A DNA stretch of 9,622 nt from Acidobacteriota bacterium (GCA_016199665.1 JACQGG010000077.1:1-9622); one strand, 5' to 3'; positions 1 through 6,877 are shown, counted from the first letter of the stretch. A program made the numbers and translations. The notes: generated from the sequence alone by a model not told the origin.

Positions 1-57
1 CATGATCCGAGGCTACCCCAAAAGAAATTTCAAAGCAATCCTTATTTTAACGCCTAT

Positions 58-86
58 GGGGGTTGGGGGTTGGGTAGGGATTGGGG
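58..86 (+). other. G-quadruplex-forming motif
   Basis: Five consecutive G-runs of lengths 5, 5, 3, 3 and 4 lie at 58-62, 65-69, 72-74, 77-79 and 83-86, with loops of only 2, 2, 2 and 3 bases. This fits the standard G3+N1-7 quadruplex pattern with a spare run. It is on the plus strand, which is the template strand for the minus-strand Fur-fusion gene, 107-135 bases past that gene's stop. Folding could impede RNA polymerase, but that is inference. The motif itself is read directly. Confidence 0.75.
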
Positions 87-95
87 CTTTGCGCT

Positions 96-153
96 CAGGT
101 GATTTCAACGGGGACTTCACTTGCGCATCTGGCCCGAAATCGTGTCTCACCTG
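96..153. repeat. Nested inverted repeat, possible stem-loop
   Basis: CAGGTGA at 96-102 is the exact reverse complement of TCACCTG at 147-153. Inside it, CGGG at 109-112 pairs with CCCG at 133-136, and TTT at 103-105 can pair with AAA at 137-139, leaving a CAA bulge and an unpaired seven-base stretch. The whole could fold as a bulged stem-loop in the 3' region of the Fur-fusion transcript. No T-run follows on either strand, so it is not a classical intrinsic terminator. Confidence 0.35.
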
Positions 154-192
154 CCATAAGCGGCCCAACCCCGAACTCCTGATCCCGACCGG

Positions 193-1206
193 CTACTTCA
201 ATTGCAAAATTTCCTTTTCCAACTGGTTCAGGAAAATAACGCGTTGCTCAGGATCGGAGCGAACCCGCTCCAGGTTGTCGATGGCCAGTTGGATGACCTG
301 CATGTGGTGCTTTTCTTCGTCCGCAAACTCATGGCAAAGCCGCCGGCCAACATCTTCCAGCTTGTCAGCCATGTTCTTAAAAAACTCGTGGTTCTCCCTC
401 TCCATGAACCAGGCTTCCTTCAGGGTTCGCATCTCCTCGCCTTCGCCTGAGACGCTCGTCTGGAAGTCAGCAAACGATTGCCGGAACGCGCCGGCAACCT
501 CCTCGTCATCAAGAATGAAAAATCGCGGCTGTCCCGCCAGCCAGCCGTTCTCGGCCAGCAATTGCTGGTACTGCCGCCTGAGCAATTGAAGGTGGTGCAT
601 CTCCTCGCTGACCAGCGCCTTGAACAGCCGGCGACTCCAATCCTCCTTAAAGCAATCCAGGTGTGAATTGTAGAAAGTGATGCCTCTTTCTTCGGTATTT
701 ATGAAAGTCCGGAGAACATCCCGCTCGAACACTTTGGAAATATTCTCCTGGACCCGAGCTCCTCCCTTCTCCACCCTGGCGCCTTTCTGGCAATTCTCAC
801 AGATCCCGTAAATTTCAAGCTTGTGGTTGTCGGCCACAAAACCGTACTCGGAGGGGATTTCATTCATGATCCGCTCCAGCGTCGGGTGGATGAACTCAAT
901 CGCCGCATGGCACTCCGAGCAGACCAGATGGTGGTGGTGAGAAGGGTTGAACTCATAGCTCTTCTCTTCCTCGCTGATCTTGACTGATTTTGCCACGCCG
1001 CACTCTTCCAGGAGTTTGAGGGTTCGGAAGACGGTCGAGATTCCAATCTGAGGATTTTTCTTCTTCAGGATGGCGTGCAGGTCCAAGGAGGTAAAGTGAC
1101 CCGGCATCTGCAGAAAAGTATCCAGGATCTGGAGACGCTGCTCGGTGCTCTTCAGGCCTTTCTTCTCGAGGTACTTAAAGTATAGTTCCTTCTCGCTTTC
1201 ACTCAC
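193..1206 (-). CDS. Fur/PerR-family regulator fused to a ferritin-like diiron (erythrin) domain
   Basis: This 337-residue protein has two parts. Residues 1-140 form a complete Fur-family repressor: a winged-helix DNA-binding domain (about 1-85), then the dimerisation domain with the structural zinc site C96-x2-C99 and C136-x2-C139 and a run of histidines at 90-93. Residue numbers match Bacillus PerR for the regulatory metal site (H37, 85, H91, H93, 104), with Glu instead of Asp at 85 and 104. After a short linker with a repeated GARV (142-152), residues 158-310 form a four-helix ferritin-like domain with two half-motifs: E172 and E202-x2-H205, then E269 and E298-x2-H301. These would be diiron ligands as in rubrerythrin. 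No rubredoxin domain follows. Normal Fur proteins are about 140-150 residues, so the second half is a true extension in one unbroken frame. The start is GTG (reads VSESEKE), placed 11 bases past the predicted transcription start, with no clear Shine-Dalgarno sequence. Domain assignment is firm. The combined role as an iron or peroxide sensor with an attached oxidase or peroxidase domain is inference. Confidence 0.9.
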   Translation of the reverse strand: MSESEKELYFKYLEKKGLKSTEQRLQILDTFLQMPGHFTSLDLHAILKKKNPQIGISTVFRTLKLLEECGVAKSVKISEEEKSYEFNPSHHHHLVCSECHAAIEFIHPTLERIMNEIPSEYGFVADNHKLEIYGICENCQKGARVEKGGARVQENISKVFERDVLRTFINTEERGITFYNSHLDCFKEDWSRRLFKALVSEEMHHLQLLRRQYQQLLAENGWLAGQPRFFILDDEEVAGAFRQSFADFQTSVSGEGEEMRTLKEAWFMERENHEFFKNMADKLEDVGRRLCHEFADEEKHHMQVIQLAIDNLERVRSDPEQRVIFLNQLEKEILQLK

Positions 1207-1211
1207 GATGG

Positions 1212-1242
1212 CGCTCGGCCTCTATAGTAGCGAGGCGGAGCG
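1212..1242. promoter_or_regulatory. Operator-like dyad covering the -10 box of the Fur-erythrin gene
   Basis: The arms 1212-1222 and 1232-1242 are reverse complements at 10 of 11 positions; the single mismatch is 1217/1237. The centre of symmetry is at 1227, inside the -10 hexamer (1224-1229), and two further inner pairs also match. Because the predicted transcription start is near 1217, most of the dyad is not transcribed, so it is better explained as a protein-binding site than as an RNA hairpin. Autoregulation by the encoded Fur domain is the natural inference, although the site is GC-rich and unlike classical AT-rich Fur or PerR boxes. Confidence 0.5.
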
Positions 1243-1252
1243 ATTCAGTCAA
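1224..1252 (-). promoter_or_regulatory. Sigma-70-type promoter of the Fur-erythrin gene
   Basis: Reading the minus strand, TTGACT (1252-1247) is followed by a 17-base spacer and TACTAT (1229-1224). The -35 matches consensus at 5 of 6 positions and the -10 at 4 of 6, with ideal spacing. Transcription would start near 1217, giving a leader of about 10 bases before the GTG at 1206, short enough to be nearly leaderless. Confidence 0.6.
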
Positions 1253-1534
1253 CGAACAGAAGACATTCAGCTCCCCTCTTGACCGCTTCCAGGACCTTGC
1301 GATATTCTCACTCGCACCCGCAAAAAATTAAGATGCCTATCCCAGACCACCCGCTCTCGTGGAGTCGTCGTCACCTACATCGCCGTGCAGATCACGCGGG
1401 CGCGCGGGCGCGACCATGCTTTTTTGCGAAAATCCCGTGGTTCGCCTACCGGGGAAGGGACTTCGCCTCCCCCCCATGACCGAAGGGCTCACGCTTGAAC
1501 GCGAGGAAATAGTTGAGCCGAGCGGGCGAATATC
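1253..1534. other. Intergenic region before the glycan operon
   Basis: No conserved gene is visible. The short open frames here give no recognisable protein. Base composition changes within the stretch: about 50% GC at 1321-1380 against about 65-67% at 1381-1500 by hand count. The GC-rich part includes a tandem GCGGGCGC-like run near 1396-1411. I could not find a convincing promoter for the downstream operon. AGGA at 1504-1507 lies about 27 bases before the start at 1535, too far to be its ribosome-binding site. Confidence 0.5.
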
Positions 1535-2059
1535 ATGAACCGGCGGTTTGTGCTCGCGGCCCAAGGGAAGCCTGCCGTCTCCCTGCGGACCATCGGCCCC
1601 GAGGACCAGGAGGACTTGAGGTCCTGGAAGAACTCCAACCGCGGGGCCTTCTTCTTCAAGGGGGAGATCACCCAGGAGGGCCAGAGGAGGTGGTTCGAAG
1701 GGTACCTGGGTCGCCCGGATGACCAGATGTTCGTGGTGGAGTCGGAGGGGCTCCGGGCCGGCTGCATGGGGTTCCGGATCTTGGAGGGCGCAGCCGACTG
1801 CTACAACATCATCGGGTTGCCGGCGGCGGCCGGCCGGGGGATCCTGAAGGCCGCCATGGAGCTTTTATGCAGCTACATCCGGGACGCATACGCCTGCCCC
1901 ATCGGGTGCAAGGTGCTCAAAGACAACCCGGCGGTCGGCTGGTACCAGAAGTGCGGCTACCGTATCGCGGGGGAGGAGCCGGACCAGTACCGGATGGAGC
2001 TGGACCTCTCCTGTTTCGTTCCGCGCCCCTACGTCAAGCGCGCCCCGGCCCGGCGATGA
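1535..2059 (+). CDS. GNAT-family N-acyltransferase, probably acting on an amino sugar
   Basis: This 174-residue protein resembles the GNAT acetyltransferases found in sugar-modification clusters (the PseH/FdtC style). The N-terminal LRSWKNS (28-34) and the following RRWFEGYL (51-58) match the segment LRxWRN...WF that is typical of these enzymes. The acyl-CoA-binding region lies around A97-L105 with G100-R-G102, although the usual Gln/Arg that begins this motif is not obvious. DNPAVGWYQKCGY (130-142) is the common GNAT C-terminal motif with a conserved Tyr. The expected reaction is transfer of an acetyl or other acyl group from CoA to the amine made by the next gene's aminotransferase. An in-frame stop at 1514-1516 limits the start to ATG 1535 or later; no strong Shine-Dalgarno sequence precedes it. 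Its stop overlaps the next start (ATGA). The family is fairly sure; the exact substrate is unknown. Confidence 0.85.
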   Translation: MNRRFVLAAQGKPAVSLRTIGPEDQEDLRSWKNSNRGAFFFKGEITQEGQRRWFEGYLGRPDDQMFVVESEGLRAGCMGFRILEGAADCYNIIGLPAAAGRGILKAAMELLCSYIRDAYACPIGCKVLKDNPAVGWYQKCGYRIAGEEPDQYRMELDLSCFVPRPYVKRAPARR

Positions 2060-3156
2060 TCAACGTCTTCGGCTCTTTTTTCGGGGAGGAGGAGGCCGAG
2101 GAGGTCCGTTCCAGCCTCAAGGCCCAGTGGGCCGGCATCGGCCCGAAGACCGCCGCCTTCGAGAGGGCGATGGCGGAGCGGCTGGGAGGCGACTTCGTCC
2201 TCCTGGACAGCGGCTCCAACAGCCTTTACATGGCGGTCAAGCTCTTGGACCTGCCCGCCGGCTCGGAGGTGGTCGTCCCCTCCTTCACCTGGATCGCCTG
2301 CGCCCACGCGGTGGTGCTCTCGGGGTGCGTCCCGGTCTTCTGCGACGTGGACCTGGACACTCACAACGCCACGGTCGAGACGATCCTGCGGCAGATCACC
2401 CCGCGCACACGGGCGGTCATGGTGGTGCACTACGCCGGGCTTCCTGTGCGCATGGAGGAGGTCCTGGGTCTCGGCCTCCCTGTCATTGAGGACGCCGCTC
2501 ATGCCGTGGACTCGAGCCTCAAGGGCAGGCCCTGCGGTACGCTGGGGGAAGTTGGCATCTTCAGCTTCGATGCGATCAAGAACCTCGCCATGGGTCAGGG
2601 TGGGGGGCTGACCGCCCGGGACCCGGCCCGAGTCGAGGGGGCACGCAAGCTGCGGTACTGCGGGATCGCCAAGTCCGGCTTCGAGGCCTCGGCCAACAAG
2701 GACCGGTGGTGGGAGTATGAGGTTTCGGATTTCTTCCCCAAGATGCTCCCCTGCGATATCGCCGCCTCCATCGGGCTCGCCCAGCTCCGGAAGCTCTCCT
2801 CCATGCAGGATCGTCGCCACCGGATCTGGGAGACCTACCAGAGGGAGCTCGCGGGCGTCGGGTGGCTTGCCCGGCCGCAGAATGCCGCGCCGGGGGACCG
2901 CCACTCCTACTTCACCTACTGCATCCGGGTGGCCGGGGGGCGCAGGGACGCCCTGGCCAAGCATCTGTACGCGGGGGGCATCTACACGACGCTCCGGTAC
3001 CATCCCCTGCACCTGATCCCCATCTACCGGTCGATGGCCTGCCTCCCGGTCTGCGAAAGGCTCAACCAGGAGGCGCTCAACCTTCCCCTCCATCCCGGCC
3101 TTTCGGACACAGACGTGGAAAAGATCATCCGGGCGGTCCGCGAGTTCCGGGCATGA
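2056..3156 (+). CDS. DegT/DnrJ/EryC1/StrS-family PLP-dependent sugar aminotransferase
   Basis: This 366-residue protein has the usual length for the family, which makes nucleotide-linked amino sugars from keto sugars using glutamate and pyridoxal phosphate. Visible hallmarks, in order, are SGSNSLYMA (52-60, phosphate binding), VPSFTW (74-79), the Asp that contacts the PLP ring in VIEDAAHA (143-150, D146), and SFDAIKNLAMGQGGG (170-184), in which K175 should form the Schiff base. The C-terminal part has the expected RYHPLHL (314-320) active-site loop. ATG 2056 overlaps the GNAT stop by four bases, and its own TGA overlaps the next ATG in the same way, so it is translationally coupled on both sides. 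Aminotransferase followed by N-acylation is the standard route to N-acylated dideoxy-amino sugars. The specific sugar cannot be read from sequence. GC is very high (43 of 60 bases at 2101-2160). Confidence 0.93.
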   Translation: MINVFGSFFGEEEAEEVRSSLKAQWAGIGPKTAAFERAMAERLGGDFVLLDSGSNSLYMAVKLLDLPAGSEVVVPSFTWIACAHAVVLSGCVPVFCDVDLDTHNATVETILRQITPRTRAVMVVHYAGLPVRMEEVLGLGLPVIEDAAHAVDSSLKGRPCGTLGEVGIFSFDAIKNLAMGQGGGLTARDPARVEGARKLRYCGIAKSGFEASANKDRWWEYEVSDFFPKMLPCDIAASIGLAQLRKLSSMQDRRHRIWETYQRELAGVGWLARPQNAAPGDRHSYFTYCIRVAGGRRDALAKHLYAGGIYTTLRYHPLHLIPIYRSMACLPVCERLNQEALNLPLHPGLSDTDVEKIIRAVREFRA

Positions 3157-4553
3157 GCGGACCGCCACGGACGCTGGTGCTCGGGGCAGGCTGCGCAGGC
3201 CTGGCCGCCGCGTGGCGGCTGTTGAAGCGCGGCCGGCGGGTGGCGGTGGTCGAGGCGGCCGACCATGTGGGGGGCCTGGCGGGCGGCATTCGCGTCGAAG
3301 GCAACACCTATGAGTACGGGCCGCACGTCTTCCACACGACCGACCCCGAGATCCTCGCCGACATCAAGTCGCTTCTGGGGGCGGAGCTCACCTCCTACCG
3401 GCGCACCATCCAGATCAAGTTCCTGGGAAACTATTTCCAGTTCCCGCTTTCGATGGCGGACATCCTGTTCAAGCTTCCCCCCAGGACGGTGGCGCACGCG
3501 GCCCTGAGTTTTGCCTACCACTTCGTCGCGGGCGTCCTACGGAGGCCGGCGGTCGAGTCCTCCGAGACCCTGCTGAGGCGCTACTACGGCGACGTCCTGT
3601 ACCGGCTCTTCTTCAGGGACTACATCACCCGCGTCTGGGGAATCCCTCCTTCGCAGTTCTCCCCGTCTTTCGCGCGCGAGCGCATCCCAAAGCTGGACGT
3701 CCTGGAGCTTCTGGACAAGGCGAGGATGCTGCTTCGCGCCAGACTCGGGCGGCGCGGCGCCCTGCGGACCGAGGGGTTCGTGGAGAAGTTGGAGGGGAAC
3801 CTGTACACGACGCGGGAGGGATTTTCACTCATCACCCGGCGCATGGCGGACCGCGTGGCGAGGTCGGGTGGGGAGGTCCTCCTGGAGACCGAGGTGACCG
3901 GCATCGAGCAGCAAGGGCTTCGGGTTTGCGGGATCACGGTCCGCCGCGGCGACCGGATCTCGATGCTTCCCTGCGAGGCAGTGGTGAACACCCTCCCCAT
4001 CAACGAGGCGGCCCTGGCCTTCCGGCCCTCCCTGGGTCTGCAGGTGGAGCGCTCGGCCAGGGAGCTCCGGTTCAGGGCCATCGTCTTCGTCGGGATCCAG
4101 GCGGCGCGCCCCAAAGTCCTTCCGGCCACCTTCATGTACTTCCGGGAGCACTCCTTCAACCGGATCACCGACCTGGCTCATTTTGGCTTCGCGATTCGGC
4201 CCCCGGGGACCACGCTCCTCATCGCGGAGGTCACCTGCGACTCCTCCGACCGTCTCTGGACCGACGAGGCCCTGGCGAAGGAGGCGGTGGCCGCAGACCT
4301 CCTCCGGGAGCAGATCCTCCGGCGCGAGGAGATCCTCAAGATGCACGTTTTCCGGTCGCGCCACGCCTATCCCATGTACACCATGGGCTACGAGAAGGCG
4401 CTCAAAACCCTTCTGGAGGCTTTCAGCGCCCTGGACAACTTCGAGACTGCGGGGCGCCAGGGAAGGTTCCAGTATGTCAATACCCACGTGGCGATGAAGA
4501 TGGGCTACGAGGCGGCCGACCGGCTGGCGAAGCGGCTAGCCTGGCCCGGCTGA
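3153..4553 (+). CDS. FAD-dependent oxidoreductase of the UDP-galactopyranose mutase / protoporphyrinogen oxidase type
   Basis: The protein has 466 residues. The N-terminus carries the Rossmann FAD site GAGCAG (11-16), the ribose-binding acid E34, and GGLAG (40-44). YEYGPHVFHT (53-62) is nearly identical to the diagnostic YGPHIFHT segment of UDP-galactopyranose mutases, and DYITRVWGIPP (156-166) followed by RERIP (175-179) also matches that family. The C-terminal GRQGRFQYVNTHVAMKMGYEA (435-455) is the flavin-contacting motif of amine-oxidase-like enzymes. It is about 80-100 residues longer than classical Glf (about 370-390), so I do not call it a true mutase. It is the type often annotated as an amine oxidase or HemY-like protein in polysaccharide loci. 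It may act on a sugar nucleotide or lipid-linked sugar. The start at 3153 overlaps the aminotransferase stop (ATGA). GC is extreme (45 of 60 bases at 3241-3300). Confidence 0.85.
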   Translation: MSGPPRTLVLGAGCAGLAAAWRLLKRGRRVAVVEAADHVGGLAGGIRVEGNTYEYGPHVFHTTDPEILADIKSLLGAELTSYRRTIQIKFLGNYFQFPLSMADILFKLPPRTVAHAALSFAYHFVAGVLRRPAVESSETLLRRYYGDVLYRLFFRDYITRVWGIPPSQFSPSFARERIPKLDVLELLDKARMLLRARLGRRGALRTEGFVEKLEGNLYTTREGFSLITRRMADRVARSGGEVLLETEVTGIEQQGLRVCGITVRRGDRISMLPCEAVVNTLPINEAALAFRPSLGLQVERSARELRFRAIVFVGIQAARPKVLPATFMYFREHSFNRITDLAHFGFAIRPPGTTLLIAEVTCDSSDRLWTDEALAKEAVAADLLREQILRREEILKMHVFRSRHAYPMYTMGYEKALKTLLEAFSALDNFETAGRQGRFQYVNTHVAMKMGYEAADRLAKRLAWPG

Positions 4554-6877
4554 TGGGACCGAATCGTATGAGCCGCCTGGCAACTCAAAAGATTGAAGAC
4601 CTGAAGGGCCTTGCGGCCGACTCTCTTTTCGTAGGCACAGCCTTCTTTCTCTACTGGCTTTTTTCCAACACGTCGAACTCACCGGGCAGCATCGATCCCA
4701 AGAGCGCCTACGCGAACATGACCGGTTTGTATGTTTACTTCCTGGCCTTTCTGGTCGTCTTCTTTATTGTCGATTTCTCCGCGAGCCGCCGGAGCAGACT
4801 GCACTTCCGTCTCTTACTCATCGTCCTCGCATCCTATCCATTTTTATTTGTCTACACCCATCATGCCGCTGTTATGGCAAACCCGCGCACAGGCGCGTTC
4901 CCTTACTATGAGGCGATCCTATACAGCAGGAAGATTCCCTGGTCGCAGATTTTCCTGGACCCTTGGTCCGTTCTGGCCTCGCCGCAGTTTGGGGCGACAG
5001 GTCCTACGATCTTTCATCTCTCCGCTATTGTCCGAACAAAAATGCCCGGTTTTGCCTTAACGGCCAAATTGTTATCCTACGTCGTATTCAGCCAGTGGAC
5101 ATATCTGGCTGCGTTTGCTTTTCTCACCGTTTGTTCGCAACTCCTGATAGCGCGCGCTCTGCTGAGTGACGATTTGAAGGAGAATAAATGGTATCTGGTT
5201 GCACTGCTTCCAGCGACGGGATTCGTGATTCACCCTTATGGTGTCGAGCAGCTTTGCATAATCTATCTCGCACTATGCCTGTTTTTCTTGCATCGGTTCA
5301 AGAAAAGCGGCAGAACCGTCCATCTGTTGGCAGGTTTGCTGGCCGGCGCGCTTCTGATACTCAATTCGGCGCCGGCCGTTACCATCATGCCGTTTGTGGC
5401 CGCCTTCGCGATGTTTGACAATCCTTTCAAAAAGAAAACGATTCTCCTCGGCGCGCTGCTGGCCCTCCTCATTGTCCTGGCGATCCATTTCTACTTTACG
5501 ATCGCCACCGCCCGACAGGAGATGACGCTCGTGGATTATTACCGCTGGCGCGGAACAGCCGAACTGGCCCTGCAAGTGGATCGTCCGCAGTTCTGGGGAA
5601 TTGTTCCTGTACTTGCCGTCCTGTGTATCTCCTGGGGTCCTCTGCTGCCGGTTGCCGCCGCTCACATGATTTTCAGACCGTTTTGCAAGTGGACGCTGTT
5701 TTTCCTCTTGTCGGTCCTGCCGGTGGTGGCACATGAGTACTTTTTCGGAGGCGGCGAGTCTTACCGTCACGCGTATGCCTCCCATATCGTTTGCCTTTTC
5801 GTTTGCGTCGGATTTGTAAACATATTGGGCGGCGTTGGAGACGCCAGGAGTCAGGGCATGAGGCTGAAGCTTCTGGCAGGTGGCTCCGTGTTGGCGGGTG
5901 TCCTGTTCCATAAGTTGTACGCGGCGCCCTTGGTTCGATTGCGGCCATTTGGGGTGGATTCCCCTCCTCATGAAATGTGGGGCGGGTGGGAGTACAACTT
6001 GAGCCGGAGCCAAGTGGTCACACCCGACCTCTTCCTGATCAGTTTCGTAATCTGGGCGTTGTGCCTGAACCTGCAGCGGGATGTACGAGGCTTGTTTGCA
6101 GCGGCCGGGGAGGGGGCAGGCTGGGCGGAGCAACTTCGAGGCGTGAGTTCGCGGTCCTTTGTGCGGGTAAAGCGCAGGAGGCTGGCGGCCTGCTGTGTGC
6201 AGCTCTTGGTGATCTCGGTGTTTGTCCTTTCTTCGGGGCGCCTGTGGACGGATCCCGCCTCCAACCGTGCCAACCTGCTGGTTGATTCCTCGCGGCCCAG
6301 AGCATGGAGTTACACCAAACGGGAGTGCGTGGAGGCTCGAGTTGCTGTGTGGCGCCGCTCCTCGCTTGTCACGTGGAGCAGGGTGATCCATCTCTATAGT
6401 GACTCTCAGTGTCCGACCTTTGAAATGTACCAACATATTTACAACGTTGCTGACAGGAGACTTCGGCTGGAGGTCGACACTTATATTGGAAAGGCTCACA
6501 GCTTAGCCAAGAGCGGCTTTTACGTTTGGTTTTTCAATCCGAAAAACCAGCCGGTGGCCTGCCTGGCGATCGTCGTGGCCGGCAAGGCCGATCACTACAA
6601 TCCAGAAAATACTCTGGCAGAAAGCGGGACGTTCTTCCGAGCCACCAAGGTTGTGGCAGCAAGAGAAGGAGAGTGGGATCATTTGTCGCTCGATTTAGAC
6701 AAAGAATACGACGCGTTGCTGAGAACCCATCTTCGAGAGAACCAGGAACGGTATCTCTTCAAGAACTTATCGATCTCCTCCCTTCGGTTTGAAATCATCT
6801 CCTGGACTGATCGGGATGGCAAGATCGACGTAACTTATGACAACCTTAAGCTCATCCCTCGCAAGGGGGAAGAATGA
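4553..6877 (+). CDS. Large polytopic membrane protein with a C-terminal beta-sandwich-like domain (possible GT-C-type glycosyltransferase)
   Basis: The protein has 774 residues from ATG 4553 (overlapping the previous stop as TGATG), or 769 from ATG 4568, which has a weak GGGA ten bases upstream; I cannot decide between them. Hydrophobic segments at roughly 24-38, 58-76, 86-104, 172-200, 232-247, 256-288, 296-316, 347-364, 380-396, 410-427, 438-456, 490-507 and 545-562 give about 12-14 membrane spans. The last 170 residues are soluble; alternating strands ending in IDVTYDNLKLIP (758-769) look like a carbohydrate-binding jelly-roll. The layout (many helices, a loop with PYYE and acidic residues after the third span, a soluble tail) resembles GT-C glycosyltransferases, but I recognise no diagnostic motif. 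An oligosaccharide polymerase or unassigned membrane enzyme is also possible. Base composition drops sharply compared with the three preceding genes, suggesting a different origin despite the coupled start. Confidence 0.75.
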   Translation: MGPNRMSRLATQKIEDLKGLAADSLFVGTAFFLYWLFSNTSNSPGSIDPKSAYANMTGLYVYFLAFLVVFFIVDFSASRRSRLHFRLLLIVLASYPFLFVYTHHAAVMANPRTGAFPYYEAILYSRKIPWSQIFLDPWSVLASPQFGATGPTIFHLSAIVRTKMPGFALTAKLLSYVVFSQWTYLAAFAFLTVCSQLLIARALLSDDLKENKWYLVALLPATGFVIHPYGVEQLCIIYLALCLFFLHRFKKSGRTVHLLAGLLAGALLILNSAPAVTIMPFVAAFAMFDNPFKKKTILLGALLALLIVLAIHFYFTIATARQEMTLVDYYRWRGTAELALQVDRPQFWGIVPVLAVLCISWGPLLPVAAAHMIFRPFCKWTLFFLLSVLPVVAHEYFFGGGESYRHAYASHIVCLFVCVGFVNILGGVGDARSQGMRLKLLAGGSVLAGVLFHKLYAAPLVRLRPFGVDSPPHEMWGGWEYNLSRSQVVTPDLFLISFVIWALCLNLQRDVRGLFAAAGEGAGWAEQLRGVSSRSFVRVKRRRLAACCVQLLVISVFVLSSGRLWTDPASNRANLLVDSSRPRAWSYTKRECVEARVAVWRRSSLVTWSRVIHLYSDSQCPTFEMYQHIYNVADRRLRLEVDTYIGKAHSLAKSGFYVWFFNPKNQPVACLAIVVAGKADHYNPENTLAESGTFFRATKVVAAREGEWDHLSLDLDKEYDALLRTHLRENQERYLFKNLSISSLRFEIISWTDRDGKIDVTYDNLKLIPRKGEE

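Larger units (their letters stand above)
1..192. other. Intergenic region downstream of the Fur-erythrin gene
   Basis: No credible gene is visible in this stretch. The open frame that crosses it on the plus strand continues antisense through the conserved Fur-fusion gene and reads as low-quality protein, so I treat it as a shadow. The stretch carries a five-run G-rich motif (58-86) and a nested inverted repeat (96-153), both described separately. It lies downstream of the minus-strand gene that stops at 193, so these elements would be in that gene's 3' region. Confidence 0.6.

Noticed and set aside
2..589. Plus-strand open frame of 195 codons at the left edge
   Set aside because: Most of it is antisense to the conserved Fur-erythrin gene. 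The non-overlapping part shows no motif.
1297..1340. Possible promoter for the glycan operon (TTGCGA ... TTAAGA)
   Set aside because: The spacing is about 24-25 bases, too long for a sigma-70 promoter, and the region is far from the start at 1535.
1444..1485. Possible G-rich/C-rich hairpin (GGGGAAGGGA...CCTCCCCCCC)
   Set aside because: Pairing needs several bulges, and there is no T-run or clear functional position.
2029..3168. Long minus-strand open frame (379 codons) antisense to the aminotransferase
   Set aside because: It lies opposite a clearly conserved PLP enzyme in very GC-rich DNA, where antisense frames stay open by chance. The translation has no recognisable motif.
3825..4487. 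Minus-strand open frame of 220 codons
   Set aside because: It is a shadow of the FAD oxidoreductase gene, whose motifs are clear on the plus strand.
5273..6499. Minus-strand open frame (408 codons) antisense to the membrane-protein gene
   Set aside because: The translation is low-complexity and rich in Arg, Gln and Pro, with no family resemblance. The opposite strand gives a coherent membrane topology and operon coupling.
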